DNA from: Planctomycetota bacterium
GTDB lineage: Bacteria; Planctomycetota; Planctomycetia; Gemmatales; Gemmataceae
NCBI GenBank assembly: GCA_029777335.1
Contig: JAKOSN010000020.1
Span: forward strand, 1 to 64,000
Length of the DNA: 64,000 nucleotides
Direction: 5' to 3'
Shown here: piece after piece, positions 25,350 to 33,858 of the stretch
Numbering within the stretch: position 1 is the stretch's first letter
Layout of the letters: the number at the start of each line of letters is the position of its first letter
Notes under the pieces: model-generated
The model's input: only the letters and a program-made list of their open reading frames with translations
Told to the model about the DNA's origin: nothing
Databases searched by the model: none
Position numbers and translations under genes: made by a program

Positions 25350-26282
25350 ATGCCCGTGAAGATCTTCTACACCGACCATTTCGTGCTCCCCCTTCCTCCC
25401 GGCCATCGCTTCCCGATGGAGAAGTATTATCTTCTCCGCAAGCGCGTGGTGGAGGCAGGCGTGGTCCCCTCGGAGGACATCTGTGAACCCGACCCGGCGA
25501 CCGATGAGGAGATCCTGCGCGCTCATACCCCAGATTATCTGCACCGCGTAAAAACCGGTGCGCTGTCCGAGGCAGAGATTCGTCGGATTGGGTTTCCCTG
25601 GTCGCTGGCGATGGTCGAGCGCTCACGGCGATCCTGCGGAGCAACCCTGATGGCGTGTCGCGCTGCGCTGCGGGAGGGATTGGCGGTCAATCTCGCGGGA
25701 GGAACCCATCATGCCTTTGCCGATGCGGGCGAGGGTTACTGTGTGTTCAACGATAGTGTAATCGCCGCTCGGGCCATGCAGGCCGAGGGCCGAGTTCGGC
25801 GGGTCGTTGTTCTGGATTGCGATGTTCACCAGGGCAACGGGACGGCTGCCATGGTTCGAGACGATCCCACAATCTTCACCTTCTCCCTGCACGGCGCCCG
25901 CAACTTCCCCCTGCGCAAGGAGCAAAGCGATCTCGATGTCGAACTCCCCGACGGCACCGAGGACGAACTCTACCTGGAAGCTCTCGAACGCGGCTTGCAC
26001 CTGGCCTTGGAGCGGGCTCGGGCCGACCTGGCTCTCTACCTGGCCGGCGCCGATCCCTTTGCCGATGATCGCTATGGTCGGTTGCGCCTCTCCAGGGCAG
26101 GTTTGCAGGCCCGAGACGAAAGGGTACTGACAACCTGTCGTCAACGAGGGCTGCCCGTGGCGATTACCATGGCAGGAGGCTATGCCCGCCAGGTGCAGGA
26201 TACGGTCGAGATTCACTGGCAGACGGTGCGCTGTGCCGCCGAGTTGTTTCGTGCCGAACGACGGTCCAGGGCGACACCATAA
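25350..26282 (+). CDS. Histone-deacetylase-family amidohydrolase
   Basis: 310 residues. Zinc hydrolase of the arginase/deacetylase fold: HTPDYLHRV, NLAGGTHHAFADAGEGYCVFNDSVIAA (catalytic His pair), VVVLDCDVHQGNGTAAM (zinc Asp/His), FTFSLHGARNFPL, LYLAGADPFADDRYGRL (zinc Asp), ITMAGGYA. Related bacterial enzymes act on acetylpolyamines, acetoin metabolism proteins (AcuC) or other N-acetyl groups; the loop FPLRKEQSDLDVELPDGTED is the branch of bacterial class IV-like enzymes. Substrate not determinable. ATG 25350 begins 49 nt after the TIM barrel. Confidence 0.9.
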   Translation: MPVKIFYTDHFVLPLPPGHRFPMEKYYLLRKRVVEAGVVPSEDICEPDPATDEEILRAHTPDYLHRVKTGALSEAEIRRIGFPWSLAMVERSRRSCGATLMACRAALREGLAVNLAGGTHHAFADAGEGYCVFNDSVIAARAMQAEGRVRRVVVLDCDVHQGNGTAAMVRDDPTIFTFSLHGARNFPLRKEQSDLDVELPDGTEDELYLEALERGLHLALERARADLALYLAGADPFADDRYGRLRLSRAGLQARDERVLTTCRQRGLPVAITMAGGYARQVQDTVEIHWQTVRCAAELFRAERRSRATP

Positions 26283-26293
26283 GGAGGGACCCT

Positions 26294-27967
26294 TTATTCC
26301 TTGCCGTCGAGACGATCAAGCGCGCGTTGCGCCCACTTGCGCACCTCAGGATCGGTGGCTTCCTTGAGTTTGCCCAGCGCGGAGCGAATCCTGGGACGAT
26401 CCGCCGGGCGCCCGATGGCGTAGATCCCCTGAGCCGCCATGAAGCGTGCATCGCCCCCCTGCCGATTCACCAGCGTTGCCTGCCCTCCCGTGGTCTCGCT
26501 GCTCCCGCTGGTGACTCGCGTATCAGACGGAGTATAGACGGTGATGTTGTCGTCGTTGATCATTTCTTCCAGGACATCGACAACCACCGCCGGCGCTTCA
26601 TTCTGGAGTTTGTAGGCGAGCATGCGGGCTGCGTCATAGCGAAGAATTTTCAGCGCGGGATCCTTCTTTTCCCGAACGATTGCCAGCAGCGGATCGAGCA
26701 CTCCGTAGTCCTTGAGAACTGGAACGCTGTACAGCGCCCAGAGCGCGCGTTGGCGAATTCGGGGCGACTTGTCCTCGCGCAGGACGCGCACCAGTTCCTT
26801 GATGACCGCATCGCGTCCCTTGAAATCGCGGTCGAACTTGATGGCGGCCAACGCCTCGGCGGCACATTCACGGATGTGCTCGTGTTCCTCGGGGGCCAGC
26901 GCCTTCACCAGCGAGGGCATCGCCGGAGTGACATTCTCCTTGACCCGACTCAGGGCGAGTACCGCCGCACGGCGCGTTTCCAGTTTCTTGCTCCGATCAT
27001 CGAGGACCCGCGCCAGCACCTCGACCGCTGCTCCGGCCGCTGGTCCCAGGTTGGCCAGGGCTGCGGAGGCGAGTTCCTGATCCTGCTCATCGCCTTCGAG
27101 CAAGATCTGCACCAGCACCTTGAGCGCCTTGCCGCCCTTGGGCCCGGCCGTATTGGCAGTCAGAAAGGCCGCCGTGCGTTGGATATCGGGATCCTTGTCG
27201 TCGAGCCATTTCTCCACGACATTCACGAGCCGCTCCTGTTTGCGCGAAGCGAATTTTTCGAGCGCTTGCAACAACGGCTTGATCACCACCCGATCACTCA
27301 CGCTGGGCAAAACGAGCAGCAGAGTATCTGCGGTGTCCTCGGGGCGACAGTTGCCATGCACCGCGAGCGCGTTGACGATCTCACGAAGCACATAGCTGTC
27401 TTCCATGGAATTTTGCACCGCGGTGAGCAGAAGCTTGAGGGTCTCCTCGTCGCCTTTGCCATTCTCCGCCAACATCCCCAGCGCCCAGGCAGCATTCTGG
27501 CGAACCAGGGGATTGCCATCGAGACGCAACAATTCACCAAGAGCGGACCGTAGCGCGGGAAGTTCTTCCCGGGCATGTAACCCGCACTGTCCCAGCGCAT
27601 AGGCAGCGCTCCGGCGAACGCGCGCTTCGGGATCCTTGAGCAATCCCTGCAAGGCCGTGCTGGCTCGGAGCCAAACATTCCCCGACAGACGATGATCGGC
27701 GGCAAAGGCGATATCCCCGAGAGCAAAGGCCGCAGCATCACGGACCCGAGGATCGCTGTCCTTGAGCGCCTCGGTGAGAGGAGAGATCGCCTCGGCAGCC
27801 TCAGCGCCGATCTTGCCCAGTGCAAAGGCAGCACTGCGACGCAGCGCAGGATCCTTCTGGGTCAGGTCCCGCCGCCAACTGGTCATCGATTTTCCCAGAA
27901 ATTGCTGGGCAGTACCTGGAGCGGGTAGCAGCAGGCTCACGGTCAACAGGAGAAAGAGGTGCTTCAT
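26294..27967 (-). CDS. Exported HEAT-repeat protein
   Basis: 557 residues. Signal peptide 1-~20 (KHLFLLLTVSLLLPAPGTAQ). The rest is at least eight HEAT/PBS-lyase-type helical repeats, e.g. RRSAAFALGKIGAEAAEAI, VRDAAAFALGDIA, VRRSAAYALGQCG, VRQNAAWALGMLAENG, TRRAAVLALSRV, IRECAAEALAAIKFD. An interruption near 460-510 (TSGSSETTGGQATLV) is a Ser/Thr/Gly linker. HEAT solenoids bind partner proteins; no enzymatic site. The following gene on the same strand is a second exported HEAT protein, suggesting a functional pair. Confidence 0.85.
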   Translation of the reverse strand: MKHLFLLLTVSLLLPAPGTAQQFLGKSMTSWRRDLTQKDPALRRSAAFALGKIGAEAAEAISPLTEALKDSDPRVRDAAAFALGDIAFAADHRLSGNVWLRASTALQGLLKDPEARVRRSAAYALGQCGLHAREELPALRSALGELLRLDGNPLVRQNAAWALGMLAENGKGDEETLKLLLTAVQNSMEDSYVLREIVNALAVHGNCRPEDTADTLLLVLPSVSDRVVIKPLLQALEKFASRKQERLVNVVEKWLDDKDPDIQRTAAFLTANTAGPKGGKALKVLVQILLEGDEQDQELASAALANLGPAAGAAVEVLARVLDDRSKKLETRRAAVLALSRVKENVTPAMPSLVKALAPEEHEHIRECAAEALAAIKFDRDFKGRDAVIKELVRVLREDKSPRIRQRALWALYSVPVLKDYGVLDPLLAIVREKKDPALKILRYDAARMLAYKLQNEAPAVVVDVLEEMINDDNITVYTPSDTRVTSGSSETTGGQATLVNRQGGDARFMAAQGIYAIGRPADRPRIRSALGKLKEATDPEVRKWAQRALDRLDGKE

Positions 27968-27987
27968 GGGAGGTGCTTCAAGAAGAA

Positions 27988-28027
27988 AGGGCGTACAGCT
28001 TCGTCTGACAACAAAGCGATACGCCCT
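27988..28027 (-). terminator. Terminator of the upstream HEAT-repeat gene
   Basis: Stem agggcgta (27988-27995) with tacgccct (28020-28027); on the minus strand it is followed by ttcttctt, giving a U-rich tail. Confidence 0.7.
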
Positions 28028-28040
28028 GAATTTTCAGGCG

Positions 28041-29177
28041 TTACTTGTCTTTCTTGGGCTCGCGGAAGTCTTTCGGATCCTTGGGATTCTTGGGTTTTTC
28101 AGGATTCTTGATCTTCTCCAGCGCCTCGGTGGCCATCGCCTTGACGTTGGCATCGACATTCTTACCCATGGACAGTTCCTTGAGCGCATTGATGGCAGTC
28201 ACTCCCGGATCGGCCTTGCGCCCGATCTCGCCAAGGGCCCAGCACACCATGGCGACCGCCGTGGGTTGCTTGTCCTTGAGCGCTCCAACCAGGTCGGGGA
28301 TGCTCGCCTTGGCCTCGCCCCCCATCACCCCGAGCGCACGGGCGGCATGGGTGCGCGTGCGCAGATCGTCGGCCTTGAGAAACGCGGTCAAGGTGCTCAG
28401 TTCCTTCTCCGTGACCTTGTCCATCGCCATCGAGGCGACATGGCACCAGATGACGACCGGCTTGTCACGATCGGTGAGCACATGGGCTTGCAAGGTGCGC
28501 AACACGGTCGGCTTGACTCCCAGATCGGGCACCCCCATGGCACCGAGCGCCATCGCGGCCTCCAGGCGAACCTCGGCGCTGGGGTCCTTCAACGCGGCGA
28601 GGACCGCGGTGGTTGCCCGCGGATCAGGACCCTTCTTGGTATCGCGGGCCGCGCGCCCCAGGCTGCCAACGGCCGCCTTGCGAATCTCAAACGACCCCAG
28701 ATCACGAGTCGCGTGGATCAACGTGGGAAGCGCTTCCACCGCCTCTTCCTGAAAACGTCCCAGCGCCAGGGCGGCATGGAACCGAACGATTGCTTGCTGA
28801 TCGTCACTCAAACGCTTGGCCAGCGCCCTGACCACGGACGAAAAATCCTTCTCGCGCACCTCCACGCTAATCAGGGCGATGCAGGCATTGGTGCGCAGAC
28901 TGACATCGCGATCGTTGGACAGCACATAGACAATTTCGGGAACTGCGTCCGAGGAATCAGAGCCAAACAACGGGATGGTACGAATGGCATTTTCACGAAC
29001 GCTCGGATCCGGATTGCGCAGTTCTTTGATCCACTGCGCCAACGATTTCCCACCAATTTCCGATGGGGATGCACTGGACGAGGACGGCGGCACGGTTGGC
29101 TTTGGTTGGGCGACCAAGGCGGGGGTCGCGGCGAATAGCCAGGCAGCGACGAGAAGGAGAGGTGCATACATGCGCAT
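28041..29177 (-). CDS. Exported HEAT-repeat protein
   Basis: 378 residues from ATG 29177 (GGGGA about 7 nt upstream); ATG 29171 is also possible. Signal peptide ~1-22 (MYAPLLLVAAWLFAATPALVA). A Pro/Ser linker leads to HEAT repeats: VRENAIRTIPLFG, FHAALALGRF, IRKAAVGSLGRAARD, VRLEAAMALGAMG, TRTHAARALGVMGGEA, AVAMVCWALGEIGRKA. C-terminus Lys/Pro/Asp-rich (NPEKPKNPKDPKDFREPKKDK). Same architecture as the neighbouring HEAT gene but not a close copy. The terminator between them makes separate transcripts likely. Confidence 0.82.
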   Translation of the reverse strand: MRMYAPLLLVAAWLFAATPALVAQPKPTVPPSSSSASPSEIGGKSLAQWIKELRNPDPSVRENAIRTIPLFGSDSSDAVPEIVYVLSNDRDVSLRTNACIALISVEVREKDFSSVVRALAKRLSDDQQAIVRFHAALALGRFQEEAVEALPTLIHATRDLGSFEIRKAAVGSLGRAARDTKKGPDPRATTAVLAALKDPSAEVRLEAAMALGAMGVPDLGVKPTVLRTLQAHVLTDRDKPVVIWCHVASMAMDKVTEKELSTLTAFLKADDLRTRTHAARALGVMGGEAKASIPDLVGALKDKQPTAVAMVCWALGEIGRKADPGVTAINALKELSMGKNVDANVKAMATEALEKIKNPEKPKNPKDPKDFREPKKDK

Positions 29178-29317
29178 GGATGGTCCCCACAAAAAAGACT
29201 TCCCCACATGAATAAGAATAACAAGCCGGACAAAGCAGAGCAATAAGGTTTGCCGCGTCGAGGCATCCTGCGCCTCGTCTGGGAAGAAAAGCGAAAAAGG
29301 GCCTGGCTTGCGCAGAG

Positions 29318-29365
29318 GACCCAGGAAGTGGCCGTGAATTTGTGTCCGCGACCAGTTCCTGGGTC
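29318..29365 (-). terminator. Terminator of the large TPR gene
   Basis: Arms gacccaggaa (29318-29327) and ttcctgggtc (29356-29365), with further pairing inside the loop, 21 nt after the stop on the minus strand. Confidence 0.6.
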
Positions 29366-29385
29366 TTCAGGGAGGGAGGATTCGC

Positions 29386-32300
29386 TTAGCGATTACGTTC
29401 CAGAGCCTGGTCGATCAACCGACGAGGACTCCCCTGGATGCGTTCCAGCGAGTCATACACCGTGGCCGAAGGGGGCTTGTTGGCCAGTTGTAACTTCGCC
29501 CCCTGGTTAAAGGCCTCCATCACTCCCGGCTTGTTCTGCGCCAAGCGCGCCAACCCCAGGAAATAGTAGTAGCGTGCATCCTGATCATTGCCATCCACGG
29601 CCCGGGCAAACTCCTTTTCGGCCTCGGCGTAGCGCCGGGCAAAGTAGCGTTGCAGCCCACGGGCGTAGTCCTTCTCCGCATCGCCGACAATCAGCGTCCG
29701 TTTTGGATCCGTTTGCTTCAACGCAGGATTGCGTCGCACCAGCGCCAGCAACCCCTCTCCCTGCTCACGGCTGAGCGCGGGTTGGAGTCCCAGGGCGTAA
29801 TTCTGCAGAGCCGGCGTCCATTGTCCCTTGAGAATGAGCGCCTGCGCCTTGACCATCGGCATCTGATCAATGTCGGGTCGAGCCAGGAGTTCATCGGCGA
29901 GTTGCAACGCCTCCACCAAACCCTTATCCGCTGCCGGAATGTTGTCCGGAGCCTGAGCAGTCACCAGGAGCAGCACCATCCATTCCACCGGTGTGAGTTG
30001 AGCCAGCTGCCTGGGATCAACAGGGAGACGCGTGGTGGCGATGTCCGCCCCATAGAGAACGCGGGCCAGGTCGGCCTGATAGCGGGCTCCGGTCAAATCC
30101 TTGGTGCCATGCAACTCGACCGCCTTGCGATACTGTTGCACCGCGACATTTTGCTGACCCAGCGCCTCGGCCACCTGTCCGGCGGCGTGATGGGCCTCGG
30201 CGGTCGCCCCCGCGGCCAGGGCGTCGGTGGCGTCCTGCTGCGCCTCCTTCATGTGCGGAGTGGTGAGAGCGAGTTTTCCCTTTGCCTGTTGCCGAGCCGC
30301 GGCCAGATGCGCCGCGCTCCGCAGCGTCAACAAGGTCCCCCGGGAGCCAGGGAAAATCTGGCTGGCCTCATTCAGCACAGCGATCGCTCCGTCGAAGTTG
30401 CGTTGCGCGAGCAACTGCTTCGCCTGGGGGAGATAGTAACTTGCAGGATCGGTTAAATCCTTGAGGATCTGATCCGCCTGGGGTTTCCAGCTTTCCTTGC
30501 CAGCGACATCGAGCTTGATCGCCTCCTGCACTTTCGTGCGCGCCTCGTCGTACTTGCCCTGGTTGCGCAACGCCAACCCCTCGACAAAGAGGGCCTGCGC
30601 CTTCGCGGCGGCGGGAGTGGCCTGATCGCTGCTGACCCGCTTGACATCCACCAGCGCCTGCGTGGCCAGCGCCTGGTGGCGACGATCTTCGAGCACCGCC
30701 TGCCAGAATTTCAGCATTTCTGCCGGCGTCCAGCGTTGTTGCAACTGCGTCCTGGCGAGCTGGGCTTCCATCCGTGCCGCGGCCACCTCCCCCTTGGGAT
30801 CTTTCATCCGCGCCAGGGAGATGGCATCGTCGATCCCTTTGAGGATATCGCTCGGCTTCGCCTTGGGAGGCAATATCCCCCCCTTTTCCAGGCGCGTGAT
30901 GATATCGCCAAGGGTCGTTTCCAGCCCCTTGCGGGCCGTCTCCCTCTGCGCCAGCTGCATCTCGGTTAAAACCAGTTTATTTTCGGTGGCTTTCTGCTTT
31001 GCCGCCGCCGCTTTCAGCTCGCCATCCAGCGCTTTCAGTTTGGCGTCGCGATCCTTGACCAGATCCATGGCCGCCAGGGTTGCCTTCTTGCCGTCCTCGA
31101 CCTGGGTGGTGAGCGTCTTGACCATGGCGTCGGCCTTTTTGTTCTCGACTGTCAACTGAGTATTGGCCGTCTGCAAGGTCATATTCGCGGTCTGTAATGT
31201 CTTCACCTCGGTCCGTGTCTGGGCCAGATCGGCCAGCGCCTTGTCGATCGCCTTGAGAGGATCCTTGTTGTTCGCGGCCAGGTAACCCCCTGCACGCAAG
31301 CGATCCTGCAACAGCCAGTACACCTGCAACTCGTCGCAGCTCTGCAGAAAGATCTCTTCTGTGGGATCGCTCAGCGGATTCTGTGCCTTGCGCAGGTGGG
31401 TGATTCGTCGCAGAGCGTGATTCTTCTTCGCCTCACCCAGCGCCTTGAGCGCCTCGGTGTACTTCTGCTGGCGAGCAAACTTCAGCGCTTGCCAGAAGGA
31501 TGTCCCGGCCTCGGGAACCTCGGCGGGCGTCCCTGCGCCTGGTTGCTCGGCCGGCGCCTGCAAGGCCAGCAGAATGAGCACCAGTTGTTCATCGTCAAAA
31601 AGACGTGTCTGTGGGCCAGGGACCGCGGCGGCTCCGGCTCGCAAATCAAGGCGATCCAGCCCGGCCTGAAAGAGCGCACGGCGTGCCGGATCTTGCTGGA
31701 ATTCCTGCAACCCCTTCTGATAGGTCTGGCGTGCCTGGGGCAGCTGGTTGGTCATCTCCTGAATGTGCCCCATCCAGTACAATGCCACGGGATTCTTGGC
31801 GGCGTTCGCCTTGTCGAAATCCCCCCACGCCAACTTGACGTCCTCATCCTGGATATTCAGCGGCTTGTTGTCTTTCAGCTGAGTTTGCAGGTATTTCAAC
31901 CAGCGGAATTGCCCCCGCTCGGCCAGCTGTTCCGCGTCGTTCTCATCGATGGGGGGCGGAGCCTCGGCCAGGTCGCCATCGCGGACCATCTGGCCGATGC
32001 TGATATCGCGCGTGACCGACCCGACGGGAGTCTGTCGCGTCTGGGGAATCGTCGGCTGCGTCTTCGGCGTGGAGGTGCCCGGAACGAGCCCCGCAAACCA
32101 CAGCCCCACACAGGCCGCCGCACCAATTCCAGTGCCAACCACCGTCCCCCCGATCCAACCGAGGAGTCCCCCGCCACCCTTACGCGCTTTCTCCGGAGTG
32201 CGCGGGCGGCTGCTGGCGCGAGCCTCGGTTTCCTCCTCCGCCGCTTCCTCGACCACCTCGTCGGCGTGCAGTGCTTCCTCGCCCGCCAACAGCCCTTCCC

Positions 32301-33576
32301 CCTCGTCAGCAGCTCCACCCTCCAGCAGTGCCGCAGCCGCATCCTCATCCAGGTCGCTGCCGTGATCTTCCAACGTCCCTTCGGCACTATCCTCGGAGTG
32401 GACCGCAACCCCACCCAGTTGCACATTCCCGGTGCCGCCGCTGCTTGGTTGTTGTTCGCCCAGGTAATCCTCCAGGCCCTGTTCATGGTGATCCTCGATC
32501 ACCTCGATCGGGCCGTCGGGTTCCTGCAACATATCGAACGCATCTTCGTTCGGGTCCTCAGAAGGAGACCCTGGCTGCTCGGCCGGGGCGGTTTCCTCCA
32601 GAAGGAGATCTTCTACGTAAGCCTCTCCCTCCACCGTTTCGCCGAGATTAACCGCGGAGGAACTTCCCTCCGCGCCACCCACCACAATGGGGTGATCGAC
32701 AACGACAGCGTCCTCCTCGGTCAGCGCGGATTCGTCCAGTTCGGCGATCTCTTCCAGCTGTTCCTCGGCGGTCTCCTCCTCAATGAGAACGTCGTCGATG
32801 ACAATTCCCGAATCCTCTCCTTCCACTTGCGGGTTGGAAGCCACCTGAAGGGAATCGGACGCTCCCTCGGCAATATCCACCCCAACCGCAAGATCCGCCA
32901 TGGAATCCTGGGTCAACGTGGGCGCTGACTCTTCCAGGTTGGCGAAATCGATGTCCTCCTCTGCAATCACATCGTCCTCGTTGAGAAGGATCCCCGAATC
33001 GCCACTCGGTGCATTCAGTTCCTCGCGCAGATCGGAGCGGAACGGATCCTTGCGCGGTGCCGGTTCGCTCAGATCGACACGCGATGATTCAGGAGTTGCT
33101 GGACGCGGAGTGGGTTCAGCCAGAGCGTCCTCGTCGAGAATCTCTGACACGTTGTCCAGGACATCGGCATCGGAAGGCGAGTCAAACTTGGGCGGCGTGG
33201 TTGGATGAGACGAGGGCGGACTCCCGACCAGGTTGGCCCAGTCCATGGAATGCTGTCCGCCCGTGGAGGGACTGCTGGGGGATCGTTTGGACCCCAGATT
33301 AATCGCCGAGCCAGAGGGCGGTTCGTCTTCGAGGAAGGTGGGCTCCTCGTCCATGACATCGTGGACCTCCTCACCGACCTCGACCTCGGCGATCTCCTCC
33401 ACAACCTCGGATTGGAGAGAACTTGCCTCGGTCGCACTCTCGTTCAGCGCGGCGAGAATCTCCTCGTCGAGTTCCACCGGTTCGATGTCGAGTTGCTCGT
33501 GTGGATTCGCCTGGGGCGAACCGCTTGGAGTTTTGTCTGGACGGCCCTTGTTACCAGCATCTGGGTGAGTTGCCAT
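29386..33576 (-). CDS. Large membrane-anchored acidic/TPR protein
   Basis: 1396 residues. Residues 1-~450 are highly acidic and low-complexity (runs of Glu/Asp with Ala/Ser, IEPVELDEEILAALNES, DLLLEETAPAEQP). One membrane helix (~470-500, GWIGGTVVGTGIGAAACVGLWFAGLV) separates a presumably cytoplasmic acidic part from the rest. Next come a helical region, a coiled coil (~786-860, TNMTLQTANTQLTVENKK, Lys/Ala-rich) and TPR-like repeats (~980-1360, e.g. ALFVEGLALRNQGKYDEARTKVQEA, KDYARGLQRYFARRYAEAEKEFARAVDGN). Planctomycetes have such large TPR proteins next to Ser/Thr kinases; this one is 282 nt from a kinase gene. No enzymatic domain seen. Confidence 0.75.
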   Translation of the reverse strand: MATHPDAGNKGRPDKTPSGSPQANPHEQLDIEPVELDEEILAALNESATEASSLQSEVVEEIAEVEVGEEVHDVMDEEPTFLEDEPPSGSAINLGSKRSPSSPSTGGQHSMDWANLVGSPPSSHPTTPPKFDSPSDADVLDNVSEILDEDALAEPTPRPATPESSRVDLSEPAPRKDPFRSDLREELNAPSGDSGILLNEDDVIAEEDIDFANLEESAPTLTQDSMADLAVGVDIAEGASDSLQVASNPQVEGEDSGIVIDDVLIEEETAEEQLEEIAELDESALTEEDAVVVDHPIVVGGAEGSSSAVNLGETVEGEAYVEDLLLEETAPAEQPGSPSEDPNEDAFDMLQEPDGPIEVIEDHHEQGLEDYLGEQQPSSGGTGNVQLGGVAVHSEDSAEGTLEDHGSDLDEDAAAALLEGGAADEGEGLLAGEEALHADEVVEEAAEEETEARASSRPRTPEKARKGGGGLLGWIGGTVVGTGIGAAACVGLWFAGLVPGTSTPKTQPTIPQTRQTPVGSVTRDISIGQMVRDGDLAEAPPPIDENDAEQLAERGQFRWLKYLQTQLKDNKPLNIQDEDVKLAWGDFDKANAAKNPVALYWMGHIQEMTNQLPQARQTYQKGLQEFQQDPARRALFQAGLDRLDLRAGAAAVPGPQTRLFDDEQLVLILLALQAPAEQPGAGTPAEVPEAGTSFWQALKFARQQKYTEALKALGEAKKNHALRRITHLRKAQNPLSDPTEEIFLQSCDELQVYWLLQDRLRAGGYLAANNKDPLKAIDKALADLAQTRTEVKTLQTANMTLQTANTQLTVENKKADAMVKTLTTQVEDGKKATLAAMDLVKDRDAKLKALDGELKAAAAKQKATENKLVLTEMQLAQRETARKGLETTLGDIITRLEKGGILPPKAKPSDILKGIDDAISLARMKDPKGEVAAARMEAQLARTQLQQRWTPAEMLKFWQAVLEDRRHQALATQALVDVKRVSSDQATPAAAKAQALFVEGLALRNQGKYDEARTKVQEAIKLDVAGKESWKPQADQILKDLTDPASYYLPQAKQLLAQRNFDGAIAVLNEASQIFPGSRGTLLTLRSAAHLAAARQQAKGKLALTTPHMKEAQQDATDALAAGATAEAHHAAGQVAEALGQQNVAVQQYRKAVELHGTKDLTGARYQADLARVLYGADIATTRLPVDPRQLAQLTPVEWMVLLLVTAQAPDNIPAADKGLVEALQLADELLARPDIDQMPMVKAQALILKGQWTPALQNYALGLQPALSREQGEGLLALVRRNPALKQTDPKRTLIVGDAEKDYARGLQRYFARRYAEAEKEFARAVDGNDQDARYYYFLGLARLAQNKPGVMEAFNQGAKLQLANKPPSATVYDSLERIQGSPRRLIDQALERNR

Positions 33577-33858
33577 GTCGGAGTCGCCTACCTCCCAGCA
33601 TGAGGCCGGGTTCTGGATTGGGGGAGCATTCTGTTCCGATGTCGAGGCTGGCTGCGACGAACGCTCCGCCGCAATAGAGGTGTTTCCCGGACACCGGGAA
33701 CAGCCAGCGCCAGAAGTTTATTTTGCCCAGATTACCCAGGAGGGGCAACTCCTTTTCCGCACAGACCTCTCTTCCTCTTCCCTCGGCGCGATGTAGTCGT
33801 TGTGTGAAGAACAATGCGCACAATCGGTATCCCGCCTACCAACGGCGTGATTGTTCCT